From: Streptomyces sp. IMTB 2501
GTDB taxonomy: Bacteria; Actinomycetota; Actinomycetes; Streptomycetales; Streptomycetaceae
DNA: 64,000 nt
Assembly (NCBI RefSeq): GCF_001953885.1
Contig: NZ_MQUS01000011.1
Coordinates: 62,001 to 126,000, forward strand
Direction: 5' to 3'
Position numbers and translations under genes: made by a program
In this document: in pieces, positions 33,759 through 42,294 of the stretch
How the letters are laid out: the number at the start of each line of letters is the position of its first letter
Numbering within the stretch: position 1 is the first letter of the stretch
The notes under the pieces: model-generated
Seen by the model: the letters and a program-made list of their open reading frames with translations, nothing else
The model's database searches: none
Told to the model about the DNA's origin: nothing

Positions 33759-36700
33759 CAATCGATCCACGCCTGCTGAAGTACGCCCGCGCCATCCGTC
33801 TCTTCCTCGTAGCGGTCGTCGGCCTCGGCGCCGTCGGTGCGGGGCTGGTCATCGCCCAGGCGATGCTCATCGCCGAGGTTGTCGTCGGCGCGTTCCAGCA
33901 TGGGCAGTCCGTTGCTGAACTGCGCACTCCCCTGCTGCTTTTGGTGGCCGTTGCCGTAGGTCGATCGGTCGTCGCATGGCTCACCGAGCTCGCCGCCCAC
34001 CGGGCGAGCGCGGCGGTGAAGTCCGAACTGCGGGGACGGCTTCTCGATCGGGCGGCGGCGCTGGGTCCTGGGTGGCTGGCCGGGCAGCGCACCGGTTCGC
34101 TGGTCACTCTGGCCACGCGCGGGGTCGATGCTCTCGACGACTACTTCTCCCGCTATCTGCCTCAGTTGGGGCTCGCGGTGGTCGTGCCGGTGGCCGTCCT
34201 GGCGCGGATCGTCACCGAGGACTGGGTGTCGGCGGCGATCATCGTCGGCACCCTGCCCCTCATCCCGCTCTTCATGATGCTGATCGGCTGGGCCACCCAG
34301 TCCCGGATGGACCGTCAGTGGCGGCTGCTGTCCCGGCTGTCCGGGCATTTCCTGGATGTGGTCGCGGGACTGCCCACGCTGAAGGTCTTCGGCCGGGCCA
34401 AGGCGCAGGCCGAGTCCATCCGCCGGATCACCGGAGAGTACCGGCAGGCCACCCTGCGGACCCTGCGGATCGCCTTTCTCTCCTCCTTCGCGCTGGAGTT
34501 GCTCGCCACGCTGTCGGTCGCCCTGGTCGCGGTGACGATCGGGATGCGGCTCGTGCACGGCGACATGGATCTGTACATCGGTCTGATGATCCTGGTGCTG
34601 GCGCCCGAGGCGTATCTGCCGTTGCGTCAGGTCGGTGCGCAGTACCATGCGGCGGCCGAGGGGCTTGCCGCCGCGGAGGAGATCTTCGCCGTGCTGCAGA
34701 CGCCGGTTCCGGCGTCCGGTTCCGGTGCCGTGCCCGCGGGTGCGGTGGCCTTCGACGGGGTCACCGTCCGCTATCCCGGCCGGTCCACGGCTGCCGTCAC
34801 GGAGGCGTCGTTCACCATCGAGCCCGGTGAGACGGTCGCGCTGGTCGGGCCGAGCGGGGTGGGCAAGTCGACGCTGGTGAACGTGCTGCTCGGATTTGTC
34901 GCGCCCACCGAGGGGCGGGTGCGGATCGGGGGAGCGGATCTCGCCGGCCTCGACGCGGAGGAGTGGCGGTCGCGGATCGCGTGGGTGCCCCAGCAGCCGC
35001 ATCTGTATGCCGGGACCATCGCGGAGAACGTGCGGTTGGCGCGGCCCGACGCGGACGATGTCGCCGTACGGCGGGCGCTGCGGGATGCCGGGGCGCTGGA
35101 GTTCGTGGATGCGCTGCCCGAGGGGGCCGAGACCGTGCTCGGGGAGGACGGGGCCGGGCTGTCGGCGGGGCAGCGGCAGCGGTTGGCTCTGGCACGGGCG
35201 TTTCTCGCGGACCGGCCTGTGCTGGTGCTGGATGAGCCGACGGCGGGGTTGGACGGGGCGACCGAGGCGGAGGTCGTGGCTGCGGTAGGGAGGCTCGCGG
35301 CGGGTCGTACGGTGCTGTTGGTGGTGCACCGGCCGGCGTTGCTGGAGGGTGCGGACCGGGTGGTGCGGCTGGAGAGCGCCGAGTCATTGGCCGACCGGGG
35401 CTACGGCGGGCCTGCCAGTGGGCTCCGCCCCCTGGACCCCCGCCCTCGCCCACTCGCCACCCGACCCGGTGGGATGGACGATGTATCCGCAGACCAGGAC
35501 TTGGCAGAGCGGGACTTGGCTGAGGCCGGCTTCGATGGGCTGGAGAGTGGTCCGGTAGCGCGGCGCCAGGGTGGCGGTTCGGGGCGTCGTTTCGGGCGGT
35601 CCGCTCGCGTGCTTGGCCGGGTTCGGGGGCTCGCCGGGCCCCGGCGGGGGCGGCTGTTGCTGGCCATGTTGCTCGGCGGTCTGGCGCTTGGCAGTGCCGT
35701 GGGGCTGATGGCGACGTCCGGGTGGCTTATTTCGCGGGCCGCGCAGCAGCCTCCTGTGCTGTATCTGATGGTCGCCGTGACAGCCACGCGCGCCTTCGGG
35801 ATCGGGCGGGCCGTGTTCCGGTACGCCGAGCGGCTGGTGTCGCATGACGCGGTGCTGCGGATGCTGGCAGACACCCGGGTCGCCGTGTACCGGCGGCTGG
35901 AGCGGCTCGCGCCCGCCGGGCTGCGGAGCGCCCGGCGTGGTGATCTGCTCACCCGGCTGGTCGCGGACGTGGACGAGCTCCAGGACTACTGGCTGCGCTG
36001 GCTGCTGCCCGCGTCGGTCGCCGTGGCCGTCTCCGTCGCCTCCGTCGGCTTCACGGCCTGGCTCCTGCCCGAGGCCGGTGCCGCCCTCGCGGCGGGCCTC
36101 GTGTCGGCCGGTGTCGGCGTCCCGCTCGTCACCGCGACCGTGGCCCGGCGGACCGAGCGACGGCTGGCCCCCGCCCGGGGTGCCCTCGCCACCCGGGTCA
36201 CCGACCTGCTCACCGGCACCGCGGAGCTGACCGTCGCCGGTGCGCTGCCCGCCCGTACGGACGCGGCCCGGCGAGCCGACGGCACCCTGACCCGGATCGC
36301 CTCGCGGGCCGCCGCCGTGACGGCGCTGGGCGACGGGCTCACGGCGCTGATCTCCGGGCTGACCGTCACGGCGACCGCACTGCTCGGCGCCCAGGCGGTG
36401 GCTGCGGGCCGGCTCGGTGGCGTGGCGATGGCCGTGGTCGTCCTCACTCCGCTGGCCGCCTTCGAGGCCGTACTGGGCATGCCGCTCGCGGTACGCCACC
36501 GGCAGCGGGTGCGGCGGAGCGCGGAGCGTGTCTACGAGGTGGTCGACGCTCCGGAGCCCGTGCGTGAGCCCGAGCGGCCCCGGCAGGCGCCCGCCTCGCC
36601 GTTCCCGGTGATGGTCAAGGGGCTGGCGGCCCGCTATGAGGGGCAGCAGAGGGAGGCGCTGGCCGGGTTCGAGCTCACGCTGCGCGAGGGGCGGCGGATT

Positions 36701-37351
36701 GCGGTGGTCGGGGCGTCCGGTTCCGGCAAGACGACCCTCGCCCAGGTCCTGCTGCGCTTCCTCGACCCGCAGGAGGGCGCCTACACGCTCGCCGGCGTGG
36801 ACGCGTACGCGCTGGCCGGTGACGACGTACGGCGGCTCGTCGGGCTGTGTGCGCAGGACGCGCATCTCTTCGACAGCTCCGTGCGCGAGAACCTGTTGCT
36901 GGCGCGGAAGGACGCCACCGAGGCCGATCTGCGCCGGGCGCTGGAGCGGGCCCGTCTGCTGGACTGGGTGGACGGGCTGCCCGACGGCCTGGACACGCTC
37001 GTCGGCGAGCACGGAGCGCGGCTGTCGGGAGGGCAGCGGCAGCGGCTGGCGCTGGCCCGGGCGCTGCTGGCCGACTTCCCCGTCCTGGTCCTCGACGAGC
37101 CCGCCGAGCACCTGGACCTGCCGACGGCCGACGCGCTGACAGCCGATCTGCTGGCTGCCACGGAGGGTCGTACGACGCTGCTGATCACCCACCGGCTGGC
37201 CGGGCTGGAGGCGGTGGACGAGGTGATCGTGCTCGACGCCGGGCGAGCGGTGCAGCGGGGCACGTACGCTGAGCTTCTCGCGGTGGACGGGCCGTTGCGG
37301 GCGCTGGCGCTGCGGGAGGCGGAAGCGGAGTCGCTGGTGGGGGCGGCCTGA
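33752..37351 (+). CDS. cydDC: Fused CydD-CydC ABC exporter
   Basis: A 1199-residue fusion of two half-transporters that are separate CydD and CydC in enterobacteria; the pair exports thiols or haem-related compounds and is needed to assemble cytochrome bd. First half: six TM segments, Walker A GPSGVGKST (about residue 368), signature LSAGQRQR, Walker B VLVLDEPTAGLD. A linker of roughly 90 residues (GLRPLDPRPRPLATRPGGMD). Second half: TMs from about 630, Walker A GASGSGKTT, LSGGQRQR, VLVLDEPAEHLD. The GTG start lies inside a parS. The fusion is usual in Streptomyces. Confidence 0.94.
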   Translation: MKPIDPRLLKYARAIRLFLVAVVGLGAVGAGLVIAQAMLIAEVVVGAFQHGQSVAELRTPLLLLVAVAVGRSVVAWLTELAAHRASAAVKSELRGRLLDRAAALGPGWLAGQRTGSLVTLATRGVDALDDYFSRYLPQLGLAVVVPVAVLARIVTEDWVSAAIIVGTLPLIPLFMMLIGWATQSRMDRQWRLLSRLSGHFLDVVAGLPTLKVFGRAKAQAESIRRITGEYRQATLRTLRIAFLSSFALELLATLSVALVAVTIGMRLVHGDMDLYIGLMILVLAPEAYLPLRQVGAQYHAAAEGLAAAEEIFAVLQTPVPASGSGAVPAGAVAFDGVTVRYPGRSTAAVTEASFTIEPGETVALVGPSGVGKSTLVNVLLGFVAPTEGRVRIGGADLAGLDAEEWRSRIAWVPQQPHLYAGTIAENVRLARPDADDVAVRRALRDAGALEFVDALPEGAETVLGEDGAGLSAGQRQRLALARAFLADRPVLVLDEPTAGLDGATEAEVVAAVGRLAAGRTVLLVVHRPALLEGADRVVRLESAESLADRGYGGPASGLRPLDPRPRPLATRPGGMDDVSADQDLAERDLAEAGFDGLESGPVARRQGGGSGRRFGRSARVLGRVRGLAGPRRGRLLLAMLLGGLALGSAVGLMATSGWLISRAAQQPPVLYLMVAVTATRAFGIGRAVFRYAERLVSHDAVLRMLADTRVAVYRRLERLAPAGLRSARRGDLLTRLVADVDELQDYWLRWLLPASVAVAVSVASVGFTAWLLPEAGAALAAGLVSAGVGVPLVTATVARRTERRLAPARGALATRVTDLLTGTAELTVAGALPARTDAARRADGTLTRIASRAAAVTALGDGLTALISGLTVTATALLGAQAVAAGRLGGVAMAVVVLTPLAAFEAVLGMPLAVRHRQRVRRSAERVYEVVDAPEPVREPERPRQAPASPFPVMVKGLAARYEGQQREALAGFELTLREGRRIAVVGASGSGKTTLAQVLLRFLDPQEGAYTLAGVDAYALAGDDVRRLVGLCAQDAHLFDSSVRENLLLARKDATEADLRRALERARLLDWVDGLPDGLDTLVGEHGARLSGGQRQRLALARALLADFPVLVLDEPAEHLDLPTADALTADLLAATEGRTTLLITHRLAGLEAVDEVIVLDAGRAVQRGTYAELLAVDGPLRALALREAEAESLVGAA

Positions 37352-37433
37352 CGGGTGCTCCGGCGTCAACCCGGTGTCACCCCGGTTCCCGGCTCCGGTT
37401 TCGATGACAAAAGGCACTAATTACGCTCGGGGC

Positions 37434-39089
37434 ATGTGCGCTTCGCCCTCGCCCGACCCCGAGCCGGCTCTGCGGATGCCGCAGTTGCTGGAGGCGATGC
37501 GGTCCGTGGGCAGCGGGCTGGAACTGCACTCCACGCTGGACCGGATCTGTGAGACCGCCGCCGATCTGACCGGCGCCCGGTACGCGGCGATCGGGGTTGT
37601 CGCCGAGGAGGGTGGGGGCCTCTCCGACTTCGTCTACCAGGGGGTGGACGAGGCGAGCGCGCGCCGGATCGGCCGGCTGCCCGACGGGCACCGGGGGCTG
37701 CTCGGTGCGCTGATCAGGGAGCCGGAGCCGGTCCTGCTGGCCGATCTGAGCGAGGATCCGCGCTCGTGCGGCTTTCCCGGGCACCATCCGCCGATGCGCA
37801 GCTTCCTCGGGGTCCCGATCCGGGTGCAGGGCGAGATCTTCGGCAATCTCTATCTGACCGAGAAGCGCGATGGACGGCCCTTCGACGACGACGACCTCGC
37901 CATGGTCCAGGTGCTGGCCACCGAGGCCGGTATCGCGGTCGGCAACGCCCGGCTGTACGAGGCGGCCATGCAGCGGGAGCGCTGGATCGACGGGTCCGTG
38001 GCCGTGACCACGGCGCTGCTGTCCGGCGGGGACGCCGACGACGCCCTCCAGGTCGTGGCGGAGCAGGCACGCCGGCTGTCCGGAGCGGCGGCCGGGGTCG
38101 TGCTGCTGCCCGCGGAGGAGGGCGGCCTGGAGGTGGTGGCCGTGGCCTCGGACGAGCCGACGGGCATGCTGGGCGCGGTGATTCCGCCGGAGAGCCGGAT
38201 CGTCGCCGAACTCCTGGACGGGCAGGCGGTGTTCGTCGCGGACGCGGCCACCGACTCGCGGATGCTGACGCAGTACGCGAGCGGCTACGGCCCGGCGATG
38301 ATGGTGCCACTGCAGAGCGACGGCCGGGTGCTGGGCACGCTGGTCACGCCCCGGGCGCGCGGCGGACGGCCGTTCACGCGGGCCGAGCGCACACTGGCCG
38401 TGCAGTTCGCCTCGCAGGCGGCGCTGGCGCTGATGATGGCCGAGGCACAGCGGGACCGGGAGCGGCTGGCGGTGTTCGAGGACCGCGACCGGATCGCCCG
38501 GGATCTGCACGACCTCGTCATCCAGCGGCTGTTCGCCACGGGGCTGATGCTGGAGAGTGCACAGCGGCGGTCCGTGGTGCCGGAGGTGCGTGAGGGCGTC
38601 GGCAAGGCGGTGGACGAACTCGACGTCACCATCCAGGAGATCCGCACCGCGATCTTCGCGTTGCAGCAGAGCCCGGCTGAGGCGCCGTCGGGGTTGCGGA
38701 CGCGGGTGCTGCGGGAGATCAACATGGCTGCCGTACCACTGGGGTTCAAGCCGTCGCACCGCTTTCTCGGCCCCGTCGACACCGTCGGCGACCTCACGGG
38801 CAAGAACCTGATCGCGGCGCTGCGGGAGGCGCTGTCCAACGCGTTCCGGCATGCCGACGCCTCCCGTATCGACGTCGTGGTCGATGCGACGGTCACCCTG
38901 GCCGGCGGGGGCCGCGGGGTACGGCTGACCGTCGCGGACGACGGCGTCGGCATCCCCGAGGGCGGCCGGCGCAGCGGGCTGCGGAACCTGAAGCGGCGAG
39001 CCGAGTCGCTCGGCGGGGACAGCCGGATCGGCCCTGGCATCGGGGAGAACGGCGGCGGGACGGCGGTGGTGTGGGAGGCGCCGTACTGA
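37434..39089 (+). CDS. GAF-GAF histidine kinase, DosS/DevS-like
   Basis: A 551-residue soluble kinase: GAF-A (about 30-185), GAF-B (about 205-345), a HisKA_3 dimerisation helix with phospho-acceptor H359 in ARDLHDLVIQRLF, and an HATPase with ALREALSNAFRHA and ADDGVGIP. GAF-A contains FPGHHPPMRSFLGVPIRV (H117/H118), closely like the haem-ligand segment of mycobacterial DosS/DosT, and is followed by NLYLTEKRDGRPF. This suggests a haem-based O2/NO or redox sensor; inference. No response regulator is adjacent. It lies 82 bases after cydDC. The start could also be ATG 37404. Confidence 0.88.
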   Translation: MCASPSPDPEPALRMPQLLEAMRSVGSGLELHSTLDRICETAADLTGARYAAIGVVAEEGGGLSDFVYQGVDEASARRIGRLPDGHRGLLGALIREPEPVLLADLSEDPRSCGFPGHHPPMRSFLGVPIRVQGEIFGNLYLTEKRDGRPFDDDDLAMVQVLATEAGIAVGNARLYEAAMQRERWIDGSVAVTTALLSGGDADDALQVVAEQARRLSGAAAGVVLLPAEEGGLEVVAVASDEPTGMLGAVIPPESRIVAELLDGQAVFVADAATDSRMLTQYASGYGPAMMVPLQSDGRVLGTLVTPRARGGRPFTRAERTLAVQFASQAALALMMAEAQRDRERLAVFEDRDRIARDLHDLVIQRLFATGLMLESAQRRSVVPEVREGVGKAVDELDVTIQEIRTAIFALQQSPAEAPSGLRTRVLREINMAAVPLGFKPSHRFLGPVDTVGDLTGKNLIAALREALSNAFRHADASRIDVVVDATVTLAGGGRGVRLTVADDGVGIPEGGRRSGLRNLKRRAESLGGDSRIGPGIGENGGGTAVVWEAPY

Positions 39090-39103
39090 GGCGCCCTCAG
39101 GCG

Positions 39104-39973
39104 CTAGAAACGTCCCGCGAGCAGTTGCTCGATCACGACTGCGACGCCGTCTTCGTTGTTGGCGACCGTACGGCCCGACGCGGCGGCGATGACGTCCGGG
39201 TGGGCATTGCCCATCGCGTACGACTGGCCGGCCCAGGTGAGCATCTCGACGTCGTTGGGCATGTCGCCGAAGGCGACGACCTCCTCGTGCGAGATGCCGC
39301 GCTCGGCGCAGCACAGGGCGAGCGTGCTGGCCTTGGAGACGTCGGGGCCGCTCAGTTCCAGCAGGGCGCTGGGGCTGGAGCGGGTGACGTTGGCGCGGTC
39401 GCCGATCGCCAGCCGGGCGAGGGTGAGGAAGGCGTCCGGGTCGAGATCGGGGTGGTAGGCCAGGATCTTGAGCACGGGCTGGTCGGCGTCCGGGCCGTCG
39501 GGGGCGAGGAGCTGCTCGGCGGGCAGCAGATGGTCCGGTATCTCCAGGTGCAGCTTGGGATAGTCCGGCTCCTGGTGGAAGCCGTAGGTCTGCTCGACCG
39601 CGTACACCGTGCCGGGTGCCGCCTCGCGCAGCAGCCGTACGGCGTCCAGGGCGTTCGCGCGGGCCAGTTCGCGCACCTTCACGAAGCGGTGGGCGCCGGG
39701 GCCGCCGTGCAGGTCGACCACGGCGGCGCCGTTGCCGCAGATCGCCAGGCCGTGGCCGTGGACATGGTCGCTGACGACGTCCATCCAGCGGGCCGGGCGG
39801 CCGGTGACGAAAAAGACCTCGATGCCGGCCTCTTCCGCGGCGGCGAGTGCGTCGACCGTGCGCGGGGAGACCGACTTGTCGTCCCGCAGCAGTGTGCCGT
39901 CGAGGTCGGTGGCGATCAGCCGCGGCCGTAGGGCGGCGGACGGGGTCCCGGGCTGTCTGGTCGCTGAGGTCAC
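39104..39973 (-). CDS. Cof-type HAD hydrolase
   Basis: A 289-residue HAD-IIB protein: IATDLDGTLLRDD motif I, VTGRPARW motif II, a C2B cap, and AFGDMPNDVEML motif IV. Cof-type enzymes dephosphorylate sugar phosphates, nucleotides or pyridoxal phosphate. Start assigned to GTG 39973 (TSATRQPGTPSAALRPRL); ATG 39991 is possible. A second Cof-type paralogue is at 50550-51350. Convergent with the histidine kinase, 14 bases apart. Confidence 0.9.
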   Translation of the reverse strand: MTSATRQPGTPSAALRPRLIATDLDGTLLRDDKSVSPRTVDALAAAEEAGIEVFFVTGRPARWMDVVSDHVHGHGLAICGNGAAVVDLHGGPGAHRFVKVRELARANALDAVRLLREAAPGTVYAVEQTYGFHQEPDYPKLHLEIPDHLLPAEQLLAPDGPDADQPVLKILAYHPDLDPDAFLTLARLAIGDRANVTRSSPSALLELSGPDVSKASTLALCCAERGISHEEVVAFGDMPNDVEMLTWAGQSYAMGNAHPDVIAAASGRTVANNEDGVAVVIEQLLAGRF

Positions 39974-40139
39974 CGGGCCATTCTGGCGCATATGCCAGCA
40001 CGGCCGTGCGGGACTGCGCACAGATGAGACACAGATGACGCTCGGCCCCGCGGGATCCCCTCGGCCCCGGCGGCGACCCCCTCGGACCTGCGGGGATCCC
40101 TGCGGCCCTGCAGCAGTCCGGGGCCCCGCGGCGGTCCGG
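39974..40139. repeat. GC-rich imperfect repeats in an intergenic gap
   Basis: From about 40041 to 40138, units such as CTCGGCCCCGCGGGATCCC, CTCGGCCCCGGCGGCGACC and CTCGGACCTGCGGGGATCC recur about every 20 bases, then degenerate. They may form stacked hairpins downstream of the LLM gene's strand neighbour. No gene is visible. Confidence 0.4.
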
Positions 40140-41042
40140 TCAGCCCAGCTGGGCCACGGCCTCCATGGCGATCTGCTCGAAGACCTTCTCGCCCGCGGCG
40201 AAGTCGGAGTCCGGGATGGGCCAGTGGATCACGATCTCGGTGAAGCCCAGCTCCTGGTGCCGGCCGGCGAAGTCCACGAAGGCGTCCAGGGACTGAAGCG
40301 GGCGCGCGCGGTCCGGGGTGAAGCCCGTGAGCAGGATCTTCTCCAGGCCGGCCAGGTCCCGCCCGGCGTCCGCGCAGGCCTCGGACAGCTTGGCGAACTG
40401 GCCGCGCAGGGCCTCTACGGACTGCTCGGGGGTGCCGGACTCGTACAGCTTCGGATCGCCCGTGGTCACCCAGGCCTGGCCGTACCGCGCCGCGAGCTTG
40501 AGGCCGCGCGGGCCGGTGGCCGCCACGGCGAACGGCAGCCGGGGCCGCTGGACGCAGCCGGGGATGTTGCGCGCCTCGTGGGCCGAGTAGAAGCGGCCCT
40601 CGTACGACACCGCGTCCTCGGTGAGCAGCCGGTCCAGCAGTGGCACGAACTCGGCGAGCCGGTCGGCGCGCTCGCGTGGGCTCCACGGCTCCTGGCCCAG
40701 CGCGGTGGCGTCGAAGCCGATGCCGCCGGCGCCGATGCCCAGGGTGATCCGGCCGCCGGAGACGTCGTCCAGGGAGATCAGCTCCTTGGCGAGGGTCACC
40801 GGGTGCCGGAAGTTCGGCGAGGTCACCAGCGTGCCGAGGCGCAGCCGCTCGGTGACGCCGGCGGCGGCCGTCAGTGTCGGGACCGCGCCGAACCACGGGC
40901 CGTCACGGAAGCTGCGCCAGGACAGGTGGTCGTACGTGTACGCCGCGTGGAAGCCGAGCTGTTCGGCCCGCACCCAGGCCGAACGGCCGCCTTCGCCCCA
41001 GCGGCGGTAGGGCAGGATCACGGTGCTCAGACGCAGACTCAT
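40140..41042 (-). CDS. LLM-class flavin-dependent oxidoreductase
   Basis: A 300-residue luciferase-like monooxygenase fold: MSLRLSTVILPYRRWGEGGR, AAYTYDHLSWRSF, FRHPVTLAKELISLDDVSGG then RITLGIGAG, and RLPFAVAATGPRGLKLAARY. Family members use FMN or, commonly in actinomycetes, F420. ATG 41042; the frame to 41072 is unsupported. Substrate unknown. Ends 43 bases before the next gene's end, same strand, so possibly co-transcribed with the hypothetical at 41085. Confidence 0.87.
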   Translation of the reverse strand: MSLRLSTVILPYRRWGEGGRSAWVRAEQLGFHAAYTYDHLSWRSFRDGPWFGAVPTLTAAAGVTERLRLGTLVTSPNFRHPVTLAKELISLDDVSGGRITLGIGAGGIGFDATALGQEPWSPRERADRLAEFVPLLDRLLTEDAVSYEGRFYSAHEARNIPGCVQRPRLPFAVAATGPRGLKLAARYGQAWVTTGDPKLYESGTPEQSVEALRGQFAKLSEACADAGRDLAGLEKILLTGFTPDRARPLQSLDAFVDFAGRHQELGFTEIVIHWPIPDSDFAAGEKVFEQIAMEAVAQLG

Positions 41043-41084
41043 GCGTTCGAGGGTAAGCGGCCCGACTGACAACGGACCGAACGG

Positions 41085-41543
41085 TCACCGAACGCGGCTG
41101 CTCAGCCACGGGCTGAGCAGGATCATCGGGACGTACTCCTTGTACGTGCGGTCGCCGGGCAGCGGGACGACCAGGCGGTAGCCCGGCGGAAAGCGGTGCG
41201 CCTTGACGTGTGCGAGATCGCCGAAGACGGAGCGGAGGAAGGCGGGCACGTCGTCGCGCGGGACGTCGTGGCATTCGATGCCCTCGACGGTGATCAGCGC
41301 GTCGTCGTCCGGGTAGAGCCGCACGCTCACCCGGGGCACGCCGCCGAATTCGGCGTATGCCTCGTGCGGCAGGGAGCCGTCCGGGTCCGCGGTCACGCCG
41401 ATGCCCGCGGCAGTGCGGCGGGAGGTCTGGTCGGCGCCGATGTCGTGGGTCACCTCGATCTCGCGCCCGTACTGGGCGGCGAGGGCGCGCAGCGCGGTGA
41501 CGGCGGCTTCGGTCGTCGGCAGATGCTCGTTCGAGTGATCCAT
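41085..41543 (-). CDS. Hypothetical protein
   Basis: A 152-residue acidic protein, MDHSNEHLPTTEAAVTALRA, with alternating hydrophobic strands (VSVRLYPDDDALITVEGIEC, YRLVVPLPGDRTYKEYVP) suggesting a compact alpha/beta domain. No family recognised and no catalytic motif seen. Start ATG 41543; ATG 41555 also possible. It lies between kptA and the LLM gene on the same strand, with small gaps on both sides. Confidence 0.72.
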   Translation of the reverse strand: MDHSNEHLPTTEAAVTALRALAAQYGREIEVTHDIGADQTSRRTAAGIGVTADPDGSLPHEAYAEFGGVPRVSVRLYPDDDALITVEGIECHDVPRDDVPAFLRSVFGDLAHVKAHRFPPGYRLVVPLPGDRTYKEYVPMILLSPWLSSRVR

Positions 41544-41577
41544 GGCACCGATCATGACCGCGGTGCGCCGCGCGGTG

Positions 41578-42165
41578 TCACCGGGGGCCGGGAAACCGCA
41601 GGTAGCGCGGTGGTACGGCCTGGGTCAGCCAGACTCCGTTGGCACTGACGCGGAAGACGTGGCCGTCGCGGTGCATGGCGCCGGCATCGACGGCGAGCAC
41701 CACGGGGCGGCCGCGGCGGGCGCCGACCCGGGTGGCGGTCTCACGGTCGGCGGAGAGGTGCACGTCATGCCGGTTCATGGGCCGGAGGCCGTCCACGCGG
41801 ATCGCGTCCAGGTTCCGGGCGACGGTGCCGTGGTAGAGGTACGGCGGCGGGGTCGCCGGGGGCAGGCCGAGGTCGATCTCGATGCTGTGGCCCTGGCTGG
41901 CGCGGATCCGGCTCCCCTCGATCGCGAAGCGCTGCTTGTCGTTGGTGGCCACCACGTGGTCCAGTTCCTCGCGTGTGAACCGGAAGCCGTGGGAGGCGGC
42001 CGCGGAGATCAGCGTGTCGATCTCCACCCAGCCGGCCGGGTCCAGGGTGAGCCCGATGCGCTCGGGTTGGTGACGCAGGTGTTTGGAGAGGTACTTCGAC
42101 ACCTTCACGGTGCGTCTTTCGTCGATGTGTCGCGCGTCGTGTCGTTCGTCGTGTCTTGCATTCAT
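41578..42165 (-). CDS. kptA: RNA 2'-phosphotransferase
   Basis: A 195-residue KptA/Tpt1 protein: VSKYLSKHLRHQPERIGLTL, ILVATNDKQRFAIEG-like core (VVATNDKQRFAIEGSRIRAS), YLYHGTVARNLDAIRVDGL, HDVHLSADRETATRVGARRG and a C-terminal GHVFRVSANGVWLTQAVPP. It transfers an internal 2'-phosphate from RNA to NAD+. Bacteria lack the eukaryotic tRNA splicing that needs it, so its role is unclear. The N-terminus has short RHDER/RHDAR/HIDER repeats before the conserved domain; GTG 42108 would skip them. Confidence 0.9.
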   Translation of the reverse strand: MNARHDERHDARHIDERRTVKVSKYLSKHLRHQPERIGLTLDPAGWVEIDTLISAAASHGFRFTREELDHVVATNDKQRFAIEGSRIRASQGHSIEIDLGLPPATPPPYLYHGTVARNLDAIRVDGLRPMNRHDVHLSADRETATRVGARRGRPVVLAVDAGAMHRDGHVFRVSANGVWLTQAVPPRYLRFPGPR

Positions 42166-42219
42166 GTGTCCAGCCTGCGGGAGAGGCACGGATCACGCAG
42201 GTTTTTTTGTTCGTAGGTT

Positions 42220-42273
42220 TGATCCACAACCAAGTGAGGTTATCCACAGGGGAATTGGCGAATCTGTGGACAA
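42220..42273. promoter_or_regulatory. Pair of canonical DnaA boxes
   Basis: TTATCCACA (42240-42248, plus strand) and TGTGGACAA (42265-42273, i.e. TTGTCCACA on minus) face each other 25 bases apart, with a weaker TGATCCACA at 42220-42228. All lie between kptA and the MerR gene, in AT-richer DNA that also contains a run of seven T at about 42202-42208. Confidence 0.75.
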
Positions 42274-42294
42274 GTGGCGTACCTATTGGGGTGA

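Noticed and set aside
33620..35329. 569-codon antisense frame across the start of cydDC
   Set aside because: Shadow of the cydDC gene: Arg/His/Gln-rich translation, no domain, no ribosome site.
37377..40001. Very long antisense open frame (874 codons, minus strand)
   Set aside because: It overlaps the histidine kinase and HAD genes in a frame where high GC removes stop codons; the predicted protein is arginine-rich low-complexity. The sense genes have clear domains.
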